From Mongoliibacter sp. (GTDB lineage: Bacteria; Bacteroidota; Bacteroidia; Cytophagales; Cyclobacteriaceae): 64,000 nt of DNA. The notes below the pieces were generated by a model that was not told the DNA's origin, did no database searches, and saw nothing but the letters and a program-made list of their open reading frames with translations. The stretch is taken from NCBI RefSeq assembly GCF_007692705.1, contig NZ_REBN01000128.1:1-64000 (forward strand), written 5' to 3'. The number at the start of each line of letters is the position of its first letter. Positions within the stretch are counted from its first letter, which is position 1. The translations under genes and the position numbers were made by a program. Of this stretch, positions 1-9,599 are shown in pieces.

Positions 1-1013
1 CTCATTAGTGACTCATTGGTATTCTTCAATACATATTCCTCATTGTTTTCCAATACCAAATCAATCCCTTGATCTTTTGCAATACCCTCCCAGTCTTCTA
101 AAATTTCACTCACCAACACATGACATTTCACCACCTCTGTTTTGATGAATTGAGCATTATTTACCTTAGAAATCAGTAATAGGGCATTTACTGTTTTCTT
201 CATTTGAGAAATTGTCCCCTGCATATCCATGAGTTTTTCCATCTGTACATGATCCACCCCTTCACTACCAAACATGGCTTCCACCTTTGATTGAAGAATA
301 GAAATTGGGGTCTTGAGTTCGTGTGATGCATGCGAGATAAAAACCCTCTCCTGATTGAAGGCTTTTTGAATCCTACCCATCATGTCTGATATGGCTTGAT
401 CCAAAGCCTCAAACTCCTCAGTGTTGGTCTCAATTTTTTGATGTATAAATTGCTGAGGTTCATTGATTCCTGACAGTTTTGTCCCCACAATACGATGAAA
501 TGGAGCCATGATTTCTTGGGAAAATTTATAATCAAGCAAAAATGAAAACACCAGAAAAATCATAATTAGCCCAACAAATATGCGGAAGACTATGTCTTTG
601 AATTCCTGAATGGTCCCTAAGCTCCTACCTATTTCCATTAAAAACATCTCCTCTCCTGCCACGAAAGTAGAGGCTAAAACCCGGTAAGAAACGGGTGTCT
701 CGTCCAAAATTCTTTCCTCTACAAAAATAGTATCAGAAGCATACAAGAAATTCACTTTCTCCAACAAGATGTATTCTTCCTTGAGTAGGTTATAGCTCCC
801 ATAACCTATATCTCTATTTTCTTCTGAAATAAAACTGTATATACCATCCTCTTCAATGATCGCAATTACTTCTTGCTTTTTTTCATCGAGAAGTCTATCC
901 GTATTTTTTACTGCCAAAAATTCAATCAAAAACGGGCCTGCTATCAAAAAAACAATGAGCAAAAATCCTTTGGCCAAAAAATTATAAATCAAAAACTTGG
1001 CTGAAAGTTTCAT
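1..1013 (-). CDS. Sensor histidine kinase, C-terminus cut by window edge
   Basis: This reading frame is open to the left edge and so is missing from the ORF track. It starts with ATG at 1013 and gives at least 337 residues. It has an N-terminal membrane segment (about residues 8-30), an extracytoplasmic region of about 130 residues, a second membrane segment (GLIMIFLVFSFLLDY) and then a HisKA dimerisation box with the phospho-accepting His in FISHASHELKTPIS near residue 228. The ATPase domain is only begun before the sequence ends. The start lies 6 bases after the stop of the OmpR-type response regulator at 1020-1694, so the two form a cognate pair in one operon. The signal sensed is not evident; the periplasmic part matches no family I recognise. 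Confidence 0.9.
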   Translation of the reverse strand, partial: MKLSAKFLIYNFLAKGFLLIVFLIAGPFLIEFLAVKNTDRLLDEKKQEVIAIIEEDGIYSFISEENRDIGYGSYNLLKEEYILLEKVNFLYASDTIFVEERILDETPVSYRVLASTFVAGEEMFLMEIGRSLGTIQEFKDIVFRIFVGLIMIFLVFSFLLDYKFSQEIMAPFHRIVGTKLSGINEPQQFIHQKIETNTEEFEALDQAISDMMGRIQKAFNQERVFISHASHELKTPISILQSKVEAMFGSEGVDHVQMEKLMDMQGTISQMKKTVNALLLISKVNNAQFIKTEVVKCHVLVSEILEDWEGIAKDQGIDLVLENNEEYVLKNTNESLM

Positions 1014-1019
1014 AGGCTA

Positions 1020-1694
1020 TTAAATTTTCACCTTGTATCCTAGGCCTCTCACAGTTTCGATCCATTCTGTGGACGCATAAGTACCGAGTTTTTTACGAAT
1101 ATTCTTAATGTGGACATCAATATAGTTGGATTGATATTCATCATCCAAATGATCTCCCCAAAGATGTTCTGAAAGCTGGAATCTATTAAGTACCCTGTTT
1201 TTATTAAGCACCAAAAATTGAAGCAGGATAAACTCTTTACTTGTCAATTTTATTTCCTGTCCCAAATAGCTTACAGCTTTAGCAGAAAAATCTATCAAAA
1301 AGCCGTCAATTGAAATCTCTGAATTCTTTAACCCACTTTTTCTTCTCAATATGGCATGCATTCTTGCTTTCAATTCCAATAAGGAAAATGGTTTGGAAAG
1401 ATAATCGTCTGCTCCCATTTGGAGCCCCTTTACTTTATCATCAATCTCTGATCTGGCAGTCAAAATAATCACAGAAGCCATTTCCTGAAATTTTCTAATT
1501 TCTGTCAAAAGCTCAAGGCCATCTCCATCAGGCAATCCAAGATCCAAAAGGATGAAATCATAGGGATTTGTGGCTAAATTTTCGGAAGCATCCTTAACTT
1601 TTTGAGCCACATCACATACATAATTTTCTGATCTCAGAAAATCCTTAATTTCTTTGACCAACTGTGGTTCATCTTCTACCAATAATACCCTCAT
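1020..1694 (-). CDS. OmpR-family response regulator
   Basis: This is a 224-residue DNA-binding response regulator. Residues 1-115 form a receiver domain with acidic residues in LLVEDEP, the phospho-acceptor Asp near residue 51 in FILLDLGLPDGDG and the conserved Lys in DDYLSKPFS. The C-terminal part is a winged helix of the OmpR/PhoB type (LTSKEFILLQFL, IDVHIKNIRKKLG, VRGLGYKV). It should be phosphorylated by the kinase encoded just downstream (6-base gap). Its ATG overlaps the stop of the outer-membrane protein gene upstream in an ATGA arrangement at 1691-1694, so translation of the three genes is probably coupled and the regulator may control or respond to that envelope protein. The target genes cannot be read from the sequence. 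Confidence 0.95.
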   Translation of the reverse strand: MRVLLVEDEPQLVKEIKDFLRSENYVCDVAQKVKDASENLATNPYDFILLDLGLPDGDGLELLTEIRKFQEMASVIILTARSEIDDKVKGLQMGADDYLSKPFSLLELKARMHAILRRKSGLKNSEISIDGFLIDFSAKAVSYLGQEIKLTSKEFILLQFLVLNKNRVLNRFQLSEHLWGDHLDDEYQSNYIDVHIKNIRKKLGTYASTEWIETVRGLGYKVKI

Positions 1695-2530
1695 CTTTTT
1701 TTTCTGATATTTTTTTTGACTGGTATAGAATAAGAAGCCTGTCCAAGAAATAAAGACCTCGGTCGGGAAGGATCAAACAAAGGCACACTGAACGGATTAA
1801 CAAACCTATACTGAAACTCCAACTCAAACAGCCCTTTAGTGAAAGTCAAAGGAAGCATAAACTCGAAACTTTGGAGACCAAATTTCCCCAGGTCATCCTG
1901 TTCTTCAGGAAGCATTTCAAAGTTACCCATTTGATAAAAGTTATTGGTGCCCGCCATCAGTGATAATTTAGGCTCAAATGATACCACCACAGATTTGAAG
2001 AGCCTTTGGTCAATTTCAAAATACCGCGAGTGGTGACTAGTAAAAAAGTAGTCGATACTTTCATTAAATAAAGTCTGTGCTTGAAAACTACTATACAAAG
2101 GACCCCATTCCCAACCGAAGCTACCTTGCAAAAATGCCAGGTTCTGAATCCCGGCAATAGCACTTTCTCCGGCAACCAAGAACTGCGAATAACTGATATT
2201 AATATCTGTTGTTTCACTCAAATCAGTGGCGTAGCCTAAGGAAAGTGCATATTGCCAGGGTAGGTTCTCTTCCATGAATTTCAAGGCGGAGAGGTTGACA
2301 TAGACCCCACTTCGAAAATAGTACATCAAGTCGGTGGAAATAATCGGGATATCGAGTCCGAAATCCCTTCCCATAAACGTGAATGCATTCTGGAACCTTG
2401 AATTGATTATGACAAAATCATAACCAATACTTTCAACGGATGCTGTTTGAACAGAATCCTGATCCTGGGCAGATAATTGCCCACTTAATGAGAAGAAAAA
2501 CAGTATTATAAATCCAAGCTTCTTTATCAT
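1691..2530 (-). CDS. Secreted, probably outer-membrane beta-barrel protein
   Basis: This 279-residue protein begins with a clear signal peptide (IKKLGFIILFFFSLSGQLSAQ). The mature part has alternating aromatic and polar stretches typical of outer-membrane barrels (LNLSALKF-like strands, FELEFQYRFVNPFSVPLF) and ends in a basic tail rather than a C-terminal Phe. No named family is recognised. It is the first gene of an operon with the response regulator and histidine kinase, and its TGA overlaps the regulator's ATG by four bases. A sensor, porin or assembly role under the two-component system is plausible but is inference. The start is ATG at 2530. Confidence 0.75.
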   Translation of the reverse strand: MIKKLGFIILFFFSLSGQLSAQDQDSVQTASVESIGYDFVIINSRFQNAFTFMGRDFGLDIPIISTDLMYYFRSGVYVNLSALKFMEENLPWQYALSLGYATDLSETTDINISYSQFLVAGESAIAGIQNLAFLQGSFGWEWGPLYSSFQAQTLFNESIDYFFTSHHSRYFEIDQRLFKSVVVSFEPKLSLMAGTNNFYQMGNFEMLPEEQDDLGKFGLQSFEFMLPLTFTKGLFELEFQYRFVNPFSVPLFDPSRPRSLFLGQASYSIPVKKNIRKKR

Positions 2531-2580
2531 CAGCTCATTTCAAGTAATTAAATTCAAAACTTTACTTTTACAGTATTGTA

Positions 2581-3069
2581 TCATCCCCCTGGTTTGCCTG
2601 GGGGGTTTGGTCTGTTAGGAGGCGTGTTCGGTCTGCCCGGAGGGGTGTTTGGTCTTTGAGGAGCGGGCCTGTTAGGCCTGACTACCGGAGCATTTGGCCT
2701 AGACTGAGGGACATTGATAGATGGTCTTGCCTGGGGTGGAAGTTCTGGTTTCCCAACTCCATCAGGCTTGCCGCTATTTCCTTGTCCATTACCTCTATTA
2801 GCGTTATCAGCTCTGGAAGCAGCTCTTTCTTTACCGTACTCAGAATTGCCTAGAGCATTGCCGGAATTGGCTCTTTCTCTCATCAGGGTACTTCTTCTGG
2901 CAGCACTTGATACACTTAAGCCTTTTTCCTTTCCACTACCGGAAGATCCACCGGCTTTTTCTTGAACCACATTTACTTGTTCAGATTTTTTTCCTATTTC
3001 TTTCTCATTGCTTTGCGCTTGGACTGATATAACCCATAGCATCAAAACCATGATCATAGATAACTTCAT
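2581..3069 (-). CDS. Secreted low-complexity Arg-Pro-Asn-rich protein
   Basis: The ORF track starts at a TTG (3093), but the ATG at 3069 follows an AAAGGAAACC stretch and begins a good signal peptide (MKLSMIMVLMLWVISVQAQ), so I take 162 residues. The mature protein is low complexity throughout. It has a Lys/Glu/Ser-rich first half, a stretch rich in Asn, Gly, Ala and Arg (SGNALGNSEYGKERAAS), and a C-terminal tail of repeated RPN/PNRP units (RPNTPPGRPNTPPNRPNP) ending in GKPGG. No catalytic domain is visible. The tail resembles extended surface or cell-wall-interacting linkers, and the function is unknown. The + strand ORFs across it (2656-2965) are shadows. Confidence 0.65.
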   Translation of the reverse strand: MKLSMIMVLMLWVISVQAQSNEKEIGKKSEQVNVVQEKAGGSSGSGKEKGLSVSSAARRSTLMRERANSGNALGNSEYGKERAASRADNANRGNGQGNSGKPDGVGKPELPPQARPSINVPQSRPNAPVVRPNRPAPQRPNTPPGRPNTPPNRPNPPGKPGG

Positions 3070-3256
3070 AGGTTTCCTTTGTTTAGCTTTCAAAGAACGT
3101 TATTTCAGACATAAGTGCAAATATCCAAGACCATGAAAGGACTCAAATACTTAATATTATATCACAAACGCTTGATTGAAACTTTCAATCAATACCTCAA
3201 AGAAATGGTAGAAAGATGAAGGGAAAATGAAGAAGTACCCATCTCATTCAAAAATT

Positions 3257-5419
3257 TTACTTTTTCTTAAAAAGTTTGGAAACAGATTTTGTGAATTGCT
3301 CAAAATGATTTACTCCGGATAGGATTGGTGGCAATAATAAGGTACCTCCTAGTCCTAAGTTGTCTTTCTTGCCTTCATGAGCCTGCATAGGGTAAAGCAA
3401 GATAAAGTTTGAATGTTGAAAATACCTATTCAAGTATCTAGGAAGTTTCTCCATGGTAGGATTGTATGAAAACCCTTCATTCCTACTCATAATAACAAGA
3501 AGTGCATCATTTTCTTGCATATCTCTTGATACAATTAGGAAATCTTCCCAATCCGAGAATTCAATAAAGCTAGCCTCTATAGCAAACTTTTTTTGAACCA
3601 ATGATATGTATTTAATAGTATCATTGCTTGCATAAAAAACCAGTTTGGCTCCTGTATTCCTTCCAATATTCCAAACTCTTAGCAACCAAAACACAAATCC
3701 AATCTCTTTTTCTGCATCGGGAGGAATGACCACAATATACCTTCCTATAGTATTTAGAGGTTGGGTACTTTTATAAATCAGCGTAGTTGTATTGACTTTA
3801 CTCAGGAGGCCTTCTGTAAGTTTCCCTAAAAAAGACCCTGATATTTCCTGATTATTATGTAGGCCCAGAATTAAATCAGTCGCTTTTATTTCTTTAGCCA
3901 CATTAGAAATAGCCTGCACCACATTGGAGTCGTACCTAATTACTTCATTCAGTATATTATCAGTTGCAGCTGCACTCACACTCGCTTTTTCTAAGAGTTT
4001 TTTAGCTTGCTTTTCTTTTGATGGATCAAGAGAATCTGAGGGTACAATATTCAGTGCTGTCAATGCATTTTTTTCAGAATGACTTTTAATGGTCACTCCT
4101 AAATGAATAAGTTCTTCAATATTTTCAGGATAGTTAATCGGTATTAAGATCCTTTCTTCATTTGCCTCGTCGTCGTCCTCATCTGTCCCATTATCCTCTT
4201 CCAAGGCCAGTTGCGCAGCTCCTTTTTGTGCCACAATTGAGGCAACAGTACAAGTGACCAAAATCATCAGGATAGTTCCGTTAAGAACGCTTTCACTCAA
4301 TAACCTGATTGGCTGACCATCCTCTGTTTCCCCCAAAATCACCCTATATCCCACCAAAACTGCAGCAAGTGTAGCTGCTGCCTGGGCATTACTCAATCCG
4401 AATATCACATCACGCTGAGCTTTGGAAAAATTAAAAGTTTTTTGTGTAAACCACGCCGCCAAAAACTTTGAAGCCATGGCTATTACAGTCATTACAACAG
4501 CTACTAAAATGGTTTCTATATCATTAAAAAATACCCTGTAGTCAATCAACATCCCTACTCCTATCAAGAAAAAAGGTATGAAAAGGGCATTCCCAACAAA
4601 CTCAACCCTATTCATTAAAGGAGAGGTATGAGGAATAAGCCTATTGAGGGCCAAACCAGCTAAAAAGGCTCCAATAATAGCTTCAATACCAGCTGCTTCT
4701 GCCAGAAACGCTGCCATAAATACCAGAGCCAATACAAATATGTATTGAGATATATTATCATCATATTTTTTAAAAAACCAGCGGCCTATAATCGGAAATA
4801 AAAAAATCACGATAGCAGCAAATACCACTATAGAGATACTCAACCTCCACCAAAAATCATTACTCATTTCCCCTGAGTACATCCCTACGACCACAGCCAG
4901 CACTAAAAGGGCTAGCGTATCTGTAATTACCGTTCCCCCAACGGTGATGTTAACCGCCTTGTTTTTCACCACACCCAACTTACTGATGATAGGGTAGGCT
5001 ATCAGAGTATGCGAGGCAAACATGGATGCTAACAAAATAGATGTAGGCAAAGCAAACTGTAGTATATAAAGCCCCGCTAGCGTACCCAATACCATAGGAA
5101 TCACAAAAGTATAGAGACCGAAGACCACACTTTTACCACTATTCTTTTTGAAATCTCCCATGTCGATTTCAAGACCCGCCAAAAACATGATGTATAAAAG
5201 CCCTACTGTACCAAAAAGTACTACGCTGCTATCTCTTTCTAACAAATTGAACCCATTGGGTCCGATCACTGCCCCTGCGATGATCAAACCTATCAACTGG
5301 GGAATCCGAATTCGGTTTAGTAGTATAGGGGCAAAAAGAATTATGAATAAAATAATGGCAAAAATCAGGACAGGGTTGGTCCATGGTAATTCAAAATTCA
5401 AGTCAGATAACAATATCAT
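3257..5419 (-). CDS. CPA2-family cation:proton antiporter with USP-like tail
   Basis: This 720-residue protein has an N-terminal membrane domain of about 400 residues with roughly 12 helices, matching the sodium/hydrogen exchanger (KefB/CPA2) family. It contains LIAGAVIGPNGFNLL, the LAGLEIDMGDF segment and the ion-site region AAFLAEAAGIEAIIGAFLAG. After an acidic linker (EEDNGTDEDDDEANEE) a cytoplasmic part of about 300 residues looks like two universal-stress-protein-like modules (ILIPINYPENIEELIHLG; YIVVIPPDAEKEIGF). It should exchange K+ or Na+ for H+ across the inner membrane. The DUF389 fusion gene lies 62 bases upstream on the same strand, so the two may be co-transcribed. ATG start at 5419. 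The ion specificity is not readable. Confidence 0.9.
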   Translation of the reverse strand: MILLSDLNFELPWTNPVLIFAIILFIILFAPILLNRIRIPQLIGLIIAGAVIGPNGFNLLERDSSVVLFGTVGLLYIMFLAGLEIDMGDFKKNSGKSVVFGLYTFVIPMVLGTLAGLYILQFALPTSILLASMFASHTLIAYPIISKLGVVKNKAVNITVGGTVITDTLALLVLAVVVGMYSGEMSNDFWWRLSISIVVFAAIVIFLFPIIGRWFFKKYDDNISQYIFVLALVFMAAFLAEAAGIEAIIGAFLAGLALNRLIPHTSPLMNRVEFVGNALFIPFFLIGVGMLIDYRVFFNDIETILVAVVMTVIAMASKFLAAWFTQKTFNFSKAQRDVIFGLSNAQAAATLAAVLVGYRVILGETEDGQPIRLLSESVLNGTILMILVTCTVASIVAQKGAAQLALEEDNGTDEDDDEANEERILIPINYPENIEELIHLGVTIKSHSEKNALTALNIVPSDSLDPSKEKQAKKLLEKASVSAAATDNILNEVIRYDSNVVQAISNVAKEIKATDLILGLHNNQEISGSFLGKLTEGLLSKVNTTTLIYKSTQPLNTIGRYIVVIPPDAEKEIGFVFWLLRVWNIGRNTGAKLVFYASNDTIKYISLVQKKFAIEASFIEFSDWEDFLIVSRDMQENDALLVIMSRNEGFSYNPTMEKLPRYLNRYFQHSNFILLYPMQAHEGKKDNLGLGGTLLLPPILSGVNHFEQFTKSVSKLFKKK

Positions 5420-5481
5420 TTGTCAGGATTTTCTAGATATAAATCAATATTAATTTAAGATACGAGAGATTTAAAACAAAA

Positions 5482-7368
5482 CTAAAGCTTAATGGCTACG
5501 GAAAGCTCAAGTTCAATTTCTTCCTCCAAAATTTTCTGTACCTCGTTTTTGACTTCTTCCAATTCAAAGGTATCTAACGGGGATTCTGATACGATGGTCA
5601 TGGACAAACGCATGGGGTTTACTTGTATTACCCTTACTTCTCTTAGTTTCCCCTGCGGGATTTCCGTTCCACTGAGCCTTTGTATAAGTTTATTTTCCTT
5701 TACCATTTTAGAAAACCCAAAGCCTAGAGGAGCACTGATCAACACCACAAAAAGCATTGAAATCAACAATCCTTTTTTGGCAAGTCTAAAAGGACTAAAG
5801 CCCAAAAACAAAAATGTCAAGGCTCCCGCCAAAACCATTCCTGCAAGGTTGGTTCCAAGTAACAGTAAAGCTCCGAAAAACACTGACCAATCTCCCCAGC
5901 CTAAACCTATTCCGGAAACAGCCAGAGGAGGAACTAAAGCCACAGCGATGGCTACACCTGCCAAAGTTTTAGCTACTTCTTTTTTAGCATGTGCGTAAGC
6001 GCCTGCCACCCCAGATGCAGCTGCAATACCCAAATCAAGAAGATTGGGGCGAATCCTTGCTACAATTTCACTGTTTGCAGTGTTCAATGGGGTGATCCAT
6101 GTAATCAATACTGCAAATAGATATCCTACAGCCATCCCGTAAGCAATCGTTAAAAGACTATTTTGTATCAAATCATTTTCTTGACGCAGTACACCCATGG
6201 ATAATGAAATAATGGGTGACATCAAGGGAGCTAAAATCATGGCACCTATGATCACCGGGGAAGAATTCCCAAAAAGGCCAAAAGTGGCAATAATAGTAGA
6301 CAAGGCCATCAGCACCATGTAACTCGTTGAAAGCTCAGAATTCTCTCTTAAAGCCGTAAAAAGCCATTTAAATTCCTCCGTCGTAGCGTGATTACTGATC
6401 GGCAAATACCTTTTTAACAGCTCTCTTTTCAGTTCACCGGTTGGAAGATTTTGAATCTTAAATACCTTTTTCTTTTCAACTTCCTTATTGGTATCCAGAA
6501 GCATTCCGGGCACTATACTCAGGGCTTTTGGCTTCACTTCAAGCTCTATTTCTTTAGAGCTGGCAACCATTCCATCAGCAGAAAAATCCAGAGGTGATTC
6601 ACTCGAAATCTTTACCCAGTTTGTCTTGATATGTGCTACATATTCAGGAAGTGAGCTCTTACTTTTTGCCCTGACTATACTGTTAAACCCAAATTTTAAA
6701 ATCTCCCAATAACTTTTTGGCGCCAGTATCAAGCAGTGCATCAGCCCGTCATTAGGATTAGAATCTGCAAGGATCCTTCTGGATAAAATTGAACTTTTCC
6801 CATGTTGCACCACCAGAACTCCTAATCCCGCAGTGTCAATTTTTTTTATTTCATCCGAATCAGTACTGCATTCAATGATGTATGCTTGTAATTTGACCTT
6901 CCTAAAGGATCTTAAAAAATTCTTAAACCTAGCCAACACTTTGGATACAAGCCCATTTTCCACTCCTGATCCATACAATAAGCTGAATGTATTGCCTATA
7001 ATCAGTTTATTCAGAACCGGTTCGCCATTGGCATAAAGCAAATCTACCTCAAGCAATTCTTCTGTCTTAAGGATATTTTCTACAGCCGATTCCAGATTTG
7101 AAGATATTCCAAATCCCTGCAATCCCTCTTTCATTTTAGGATGGGGAAGAAAGCCTACTTTCCTATGATTTTCTATGATGTCATCAATAAACTCCCTCAA
7201 TTGCTGATCCGAGAGGTAGCATACCAAAAAATCATCATCAGTAAATTTAAAAGACCTGTAATCTTTATAAGCTACTTTGATTTTTATGTTATTGTCAAAA
7301 AGAGGAATGACCTCTCTTTCGACCTCTTCCAAAATTGCATCATCATAAATAAGAGTAATCGATTTCAT
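5482..7368 (-). CDS. Degenerate DAGK-like domain fused to DUF389 membrane domain
   Basis: The track's TTG start (7389) is replaced by ATG at 7368, giving 628 residues. About residues 1-290 follow the plan of diacylglycerol/lipid kinases (YegS-like). A nucleotide-domain-like stretch (KVGFLPHPKMKEGLQGFGI, where kinases have PxGTxN) leads to a C-terminal beta domain ending in SPLDFSADGMVASSKEIEL and VKPKALSIVPG, the usual end of that fold. The glycine-rich GGDGT motif is replaced by CYLSDQQ, so kinase activity is doubtful. Residues from about 320 onward are a TIGR00341/DUF389 membrane domain (FGNSSPVIIGAMILAPLMSPI and AAASGVAGAYAHAKK), followed by a short C-terminal cytoplasmic domain. Function unknown. 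The DUF389 call is firm; the kinase-like call is inference from motif order. Confidence 0.85.
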   Translation of the reverse strand: MKSITLIYDDAILEEVEREVIPLFDNNIKIKVAYKDYRSFKFTDDDFLVCYLSDQQLREFIDDIIENHRKVGFLPHPKMKEGLQGFGISSNLESAVENILKTEELLEVDLLYANGEPVLNKLIIGNTFSLLYGSGVENGLVSKVLARFKNFLRSFRKVKLQAYIIECSTDSDEIKKIDTAGLGVLVVQHGKSSILSRRILADSNPNDGLMHCLILAPKSYWEILKFGFNSIVRAKSKSSLPEYVAHIKTNWVKISSESPLDFSADGMVASSKEIELEVKPKALSIVPGMLLDTNKEVEKKKVFKIQNLPTGELKRELLKRYLPISNHATTEEFKWLFTALRENSELSTSYMVLMALSTIIATFGLFGNSSPVIIGAMILAPLMSPIISLSMGVLRQENDLIQNSLLTIAYGMAVGYLFAVLITWITPLNTANSEIVARIRPNLLDLGIAAASGVAGAYAHAKKEVAKTLAGVAIAVALVPPLAVSGIGLGWGDWSVFFGALLLLGTNLAGMVLAGALTFLFLGFSPFRLAKKGLLISMLFVVLISAPLGFGFSKMVKENKLIQRLSGTEIPQGKLREVRVIQVNPMRLSMTIVSESPLDTFELEEVKNEVQKILEEEIELELSVAIKL

Positions 7369-7472
7369 ATGATTATCATTTATTTTCAATTTTAAGAGCT
7401 CACTTTACAAACCTAAAAAACCTTCCAAAATGTGATACTTTGGGAATGATTGATCTCTTAAACTGAAAATGA

Positions 7473-9599
7473 TTAACTGCTATCCCTCATGAGTTGTTCC
7501 AAAATCTCCTTGGCTGCCTTGGAAAGAATAGTACCGGGACCAAATACAGCCGCCACCCCAGAATCAAATAAAAACCCATAATCCTTGGGAGGAATTACTC
7601 CTCCTGCTATGACCATTATGTCTTCTCTGCCTAACCTTTTGAGTTCCTGAATTAAAGCTGGCACCAAGGTCTTATGCCCCGCAGCCAAAGAGGAAGCACC
7701 AACAATATGGACATCATTTTCTACAGCCTGCATAGCTACTTCCTCCGGTGTTTGAAACAATGGCCCAATATCAACATCAAAGCCAAGATCAGCAAAGCCT
7801 GTGGCAATTACCTTAGCACCCCTATCATGACCATCTTGCCCCATTTTAGCAACCATTATCCTCGGCCTTCTGCCCTCCATTTCGGCAAATTTATCTGCAA
7901 GTGATTTGGCTTCATTGAAAGCCTTATCATCCTTGGCTTCTCCAGAGTACACCCCTGAAATAGACCGTATACTTGCTTTATGTCTTCCGAACTCTTCTTC
8001 CATTGCCATAGAAATTTCACCTAAAGTAGCCCTTTTTCTGGCAGCTTCTACAGCCAAGGCCAACAAATTGCCTTCTCCTGATTTTGCTGCTTTGGTGATT
8101 GCGAATAAAGCATCCTCCACAGCCTTTGGATCTCGTTCCGCTTTTAACTTCTCCAGCCTTTCTATCTGAGATTTCCTCACAGAGTCATTGTCTACTTCTA
8201 ATATTTCAAAGTCAGAAGTCTCATCAGTTTGATACCTGTTCACACCAACAATGACGTCTTTGCCACTATCTATCCTGGCCTGTTTTCTTGCCGCAGCCTC
8301 TTCTATCCGCATTTTGGGAATGCCTGCCTCAATGGCCTTTGCCATCCCTCCAAGGTTTTCTACTTCTTCTATTAACTCCCAAGCCCTTTCCACAAGCTGA
8401 TCTGTCAGGTATTCTACATAATAAGAACCTCCCCAAGGGTCAACCACCTTGGTAATACGGGTTTCCTCCTGAAGGTACAATTGGGTATTTCTTGCAATTC
8501 TTGCAGAAGAATCAGTTGGTAATGCAATGGCCTCATCAAAAGAATTGGTATGCAAAGATTGTGTATGCCCCAGTACTGCTGCCATTGCCTCCACTGTAGT
8601 CCTGGTTACATTGTTAAAAGCATCCTGTTCTGTCAATGACCAGCCCGAAGTTTGGCAGTGTGTCCTCAGGGCCAAAGATTTTGGATTCTTGGGATTAAAC
8701 TGATTCACAATCTTTGACCAAAGCAGCCTCCCAGCCCTCATTTTGGCTATTTCCATAAAATGATTCATTCCTATAGCCCAGAAGAAGGAAAGCCTTGGAG
8801 CAAAGTCATCTATATCTAAGCCAGCAGCCACTCCTGTCCTAAGATATTCCAGTCCGTCTGCCAAGGTATATGCAAGTTCTAGTTCAGCTGTAGCTCCTGC
8901 TTCCTGCATGTGGTAACCAGAGATAGAGATAGAATTGAATTTCGGCATTTTTTGGGAAGTATACTCAAAAATATCTGCTATGATCCGCATTGAAGGCTGT
9001 GGTGGATAGATGTAAGTGTTCCTTACCATAAACTCTTTCAAAATATCATTCTGAATTGTCCCTGTCAAGTGCTCGGGTTTAACTCCCTGTTCTTCTGCTG
9101 CAACAATGTAGAAAGCCAATACAGGAATCACAGCGCCATTCATAGTCATAGAAACGGACATCTGATCCAGAGGAATTCCATCAAAAAGCGCCTTCATATC
9201 CAGTAAGGAATCAATCGCCACTCCAGCCTTGCCCACATCTCCTACAACTCTAGGATGGTCGGAATCATACCCTCTGTGAGTAGCCAGATCAAATGCCACT
9301 GAAAGCCCCTTCTGGCCAGCAGCGAGGTTTCTCCTGTAAAATGCATTGGACTCTTCTGCTGTAGAAAATCCTGCATACTGCCTGATGGTCCAAGGTCTCA
9401 TGACATACATGGTGCTGTAAGGCCCCCTTAGGTAGGGAGGAATTCCCGCAGCAAAACCCAAATGGCTTATACCTTCTAAGTGATTGGCATCAAAAGCAGA
9501 TGGCAAATTGATTTTTTCGCCTGTATCCCATGAAGACTCAAGGTTTAGAGACTTACTTGTAGGCTTATCTTGTCCGAGTTTACTTATATCAGGTCTCAT
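7473..9599 (-). CDS. mutB: Methylmalonyl-CoA mutase, large (catalytic) subunit
   Basis: This 708-residue protein interconverts (R)-methylmalonyl-CoA and succinyl-CoA using adenosylcobalamin. The N-terminal two thirds is the substrate-binding TIM barrel ([61 protein letters not shown]). The C-terminal part is the B12-binding domain with the cobalt-ligating His in [13 protein letters not shown] near residue 588 and the later GGVIPPKDY loop. The length is normal for the family. Its ATG overlaps the stop of the small subunit by four bases (ATGA at 9596-9599), so the subunits are translationally coupled. The repair GTPase gene meaB lies about 5.5 kb away on the same strand. Confidence 0.98.
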   Translation of the reverse strand: MRPDISKLGQDKPTSKSLNLESSWDTGEKINLPSAFDANHLEGISHLGFAAGIPPYLRGPYSTMYVMRPWTIRQYAGFSTAEESNAFYRRNLAAGQKGLSVAFDLATHRGYDSDHPRVVGDVGKAGVAIDSLLDMKALFDGIPLDQMSVSMTMNGAVIPVLAFYIVAAEEQGVKPEHLTGTIQNDILKEFMVRNTYIYPPQPSMRIIADIFEYTSQKMPKFNSISISGYHMQEAGATAELELAYTLADGLEYLRTGVAAGLDIDDFAPRLSFFWAIGMNHFMEIAKMRAGRLLWSKIVNQFNPKNPKSLALRTHCQTSGWSLTEQDAFNNVTRTTVEAMAAVLGHTQSLHTNSFDEAIALPTDSSARIARNTQLYLQEETRITKVVDPWGGSYYVEYLTDQLVERAWELIEEVENLGGMAKAIEAGIPKMRIEEAAARKQARIDSGKDVIVGVNRYQTDETSDFEILEVDNDSVRKSQIERLEKLKAERDPKAVEDALFAITKAAKSGEGNLLALAVEAARKRATLGEISMAMEEEFGRHKASIRSISGVYSGEAKDDKAFNEAKSLADKFAEMEGRRPRIMVAKMGQDGHDRGAKVIATGFADLGFDVDIGPLFQTPEEVAMQAVENDVHIVGASSLAAGHKTLVPALIQELKRLGREDIMVIAGGVIPPKDYGFLFDSGVAAVFGPGTILSKAAKEILEQLMRDSS

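Noticed and set aside
5492-5998. 168-residue + strand ORF
   Set aside because: Antisense of the conserved DUF389 domain; Ser/Lys-rich shadow.
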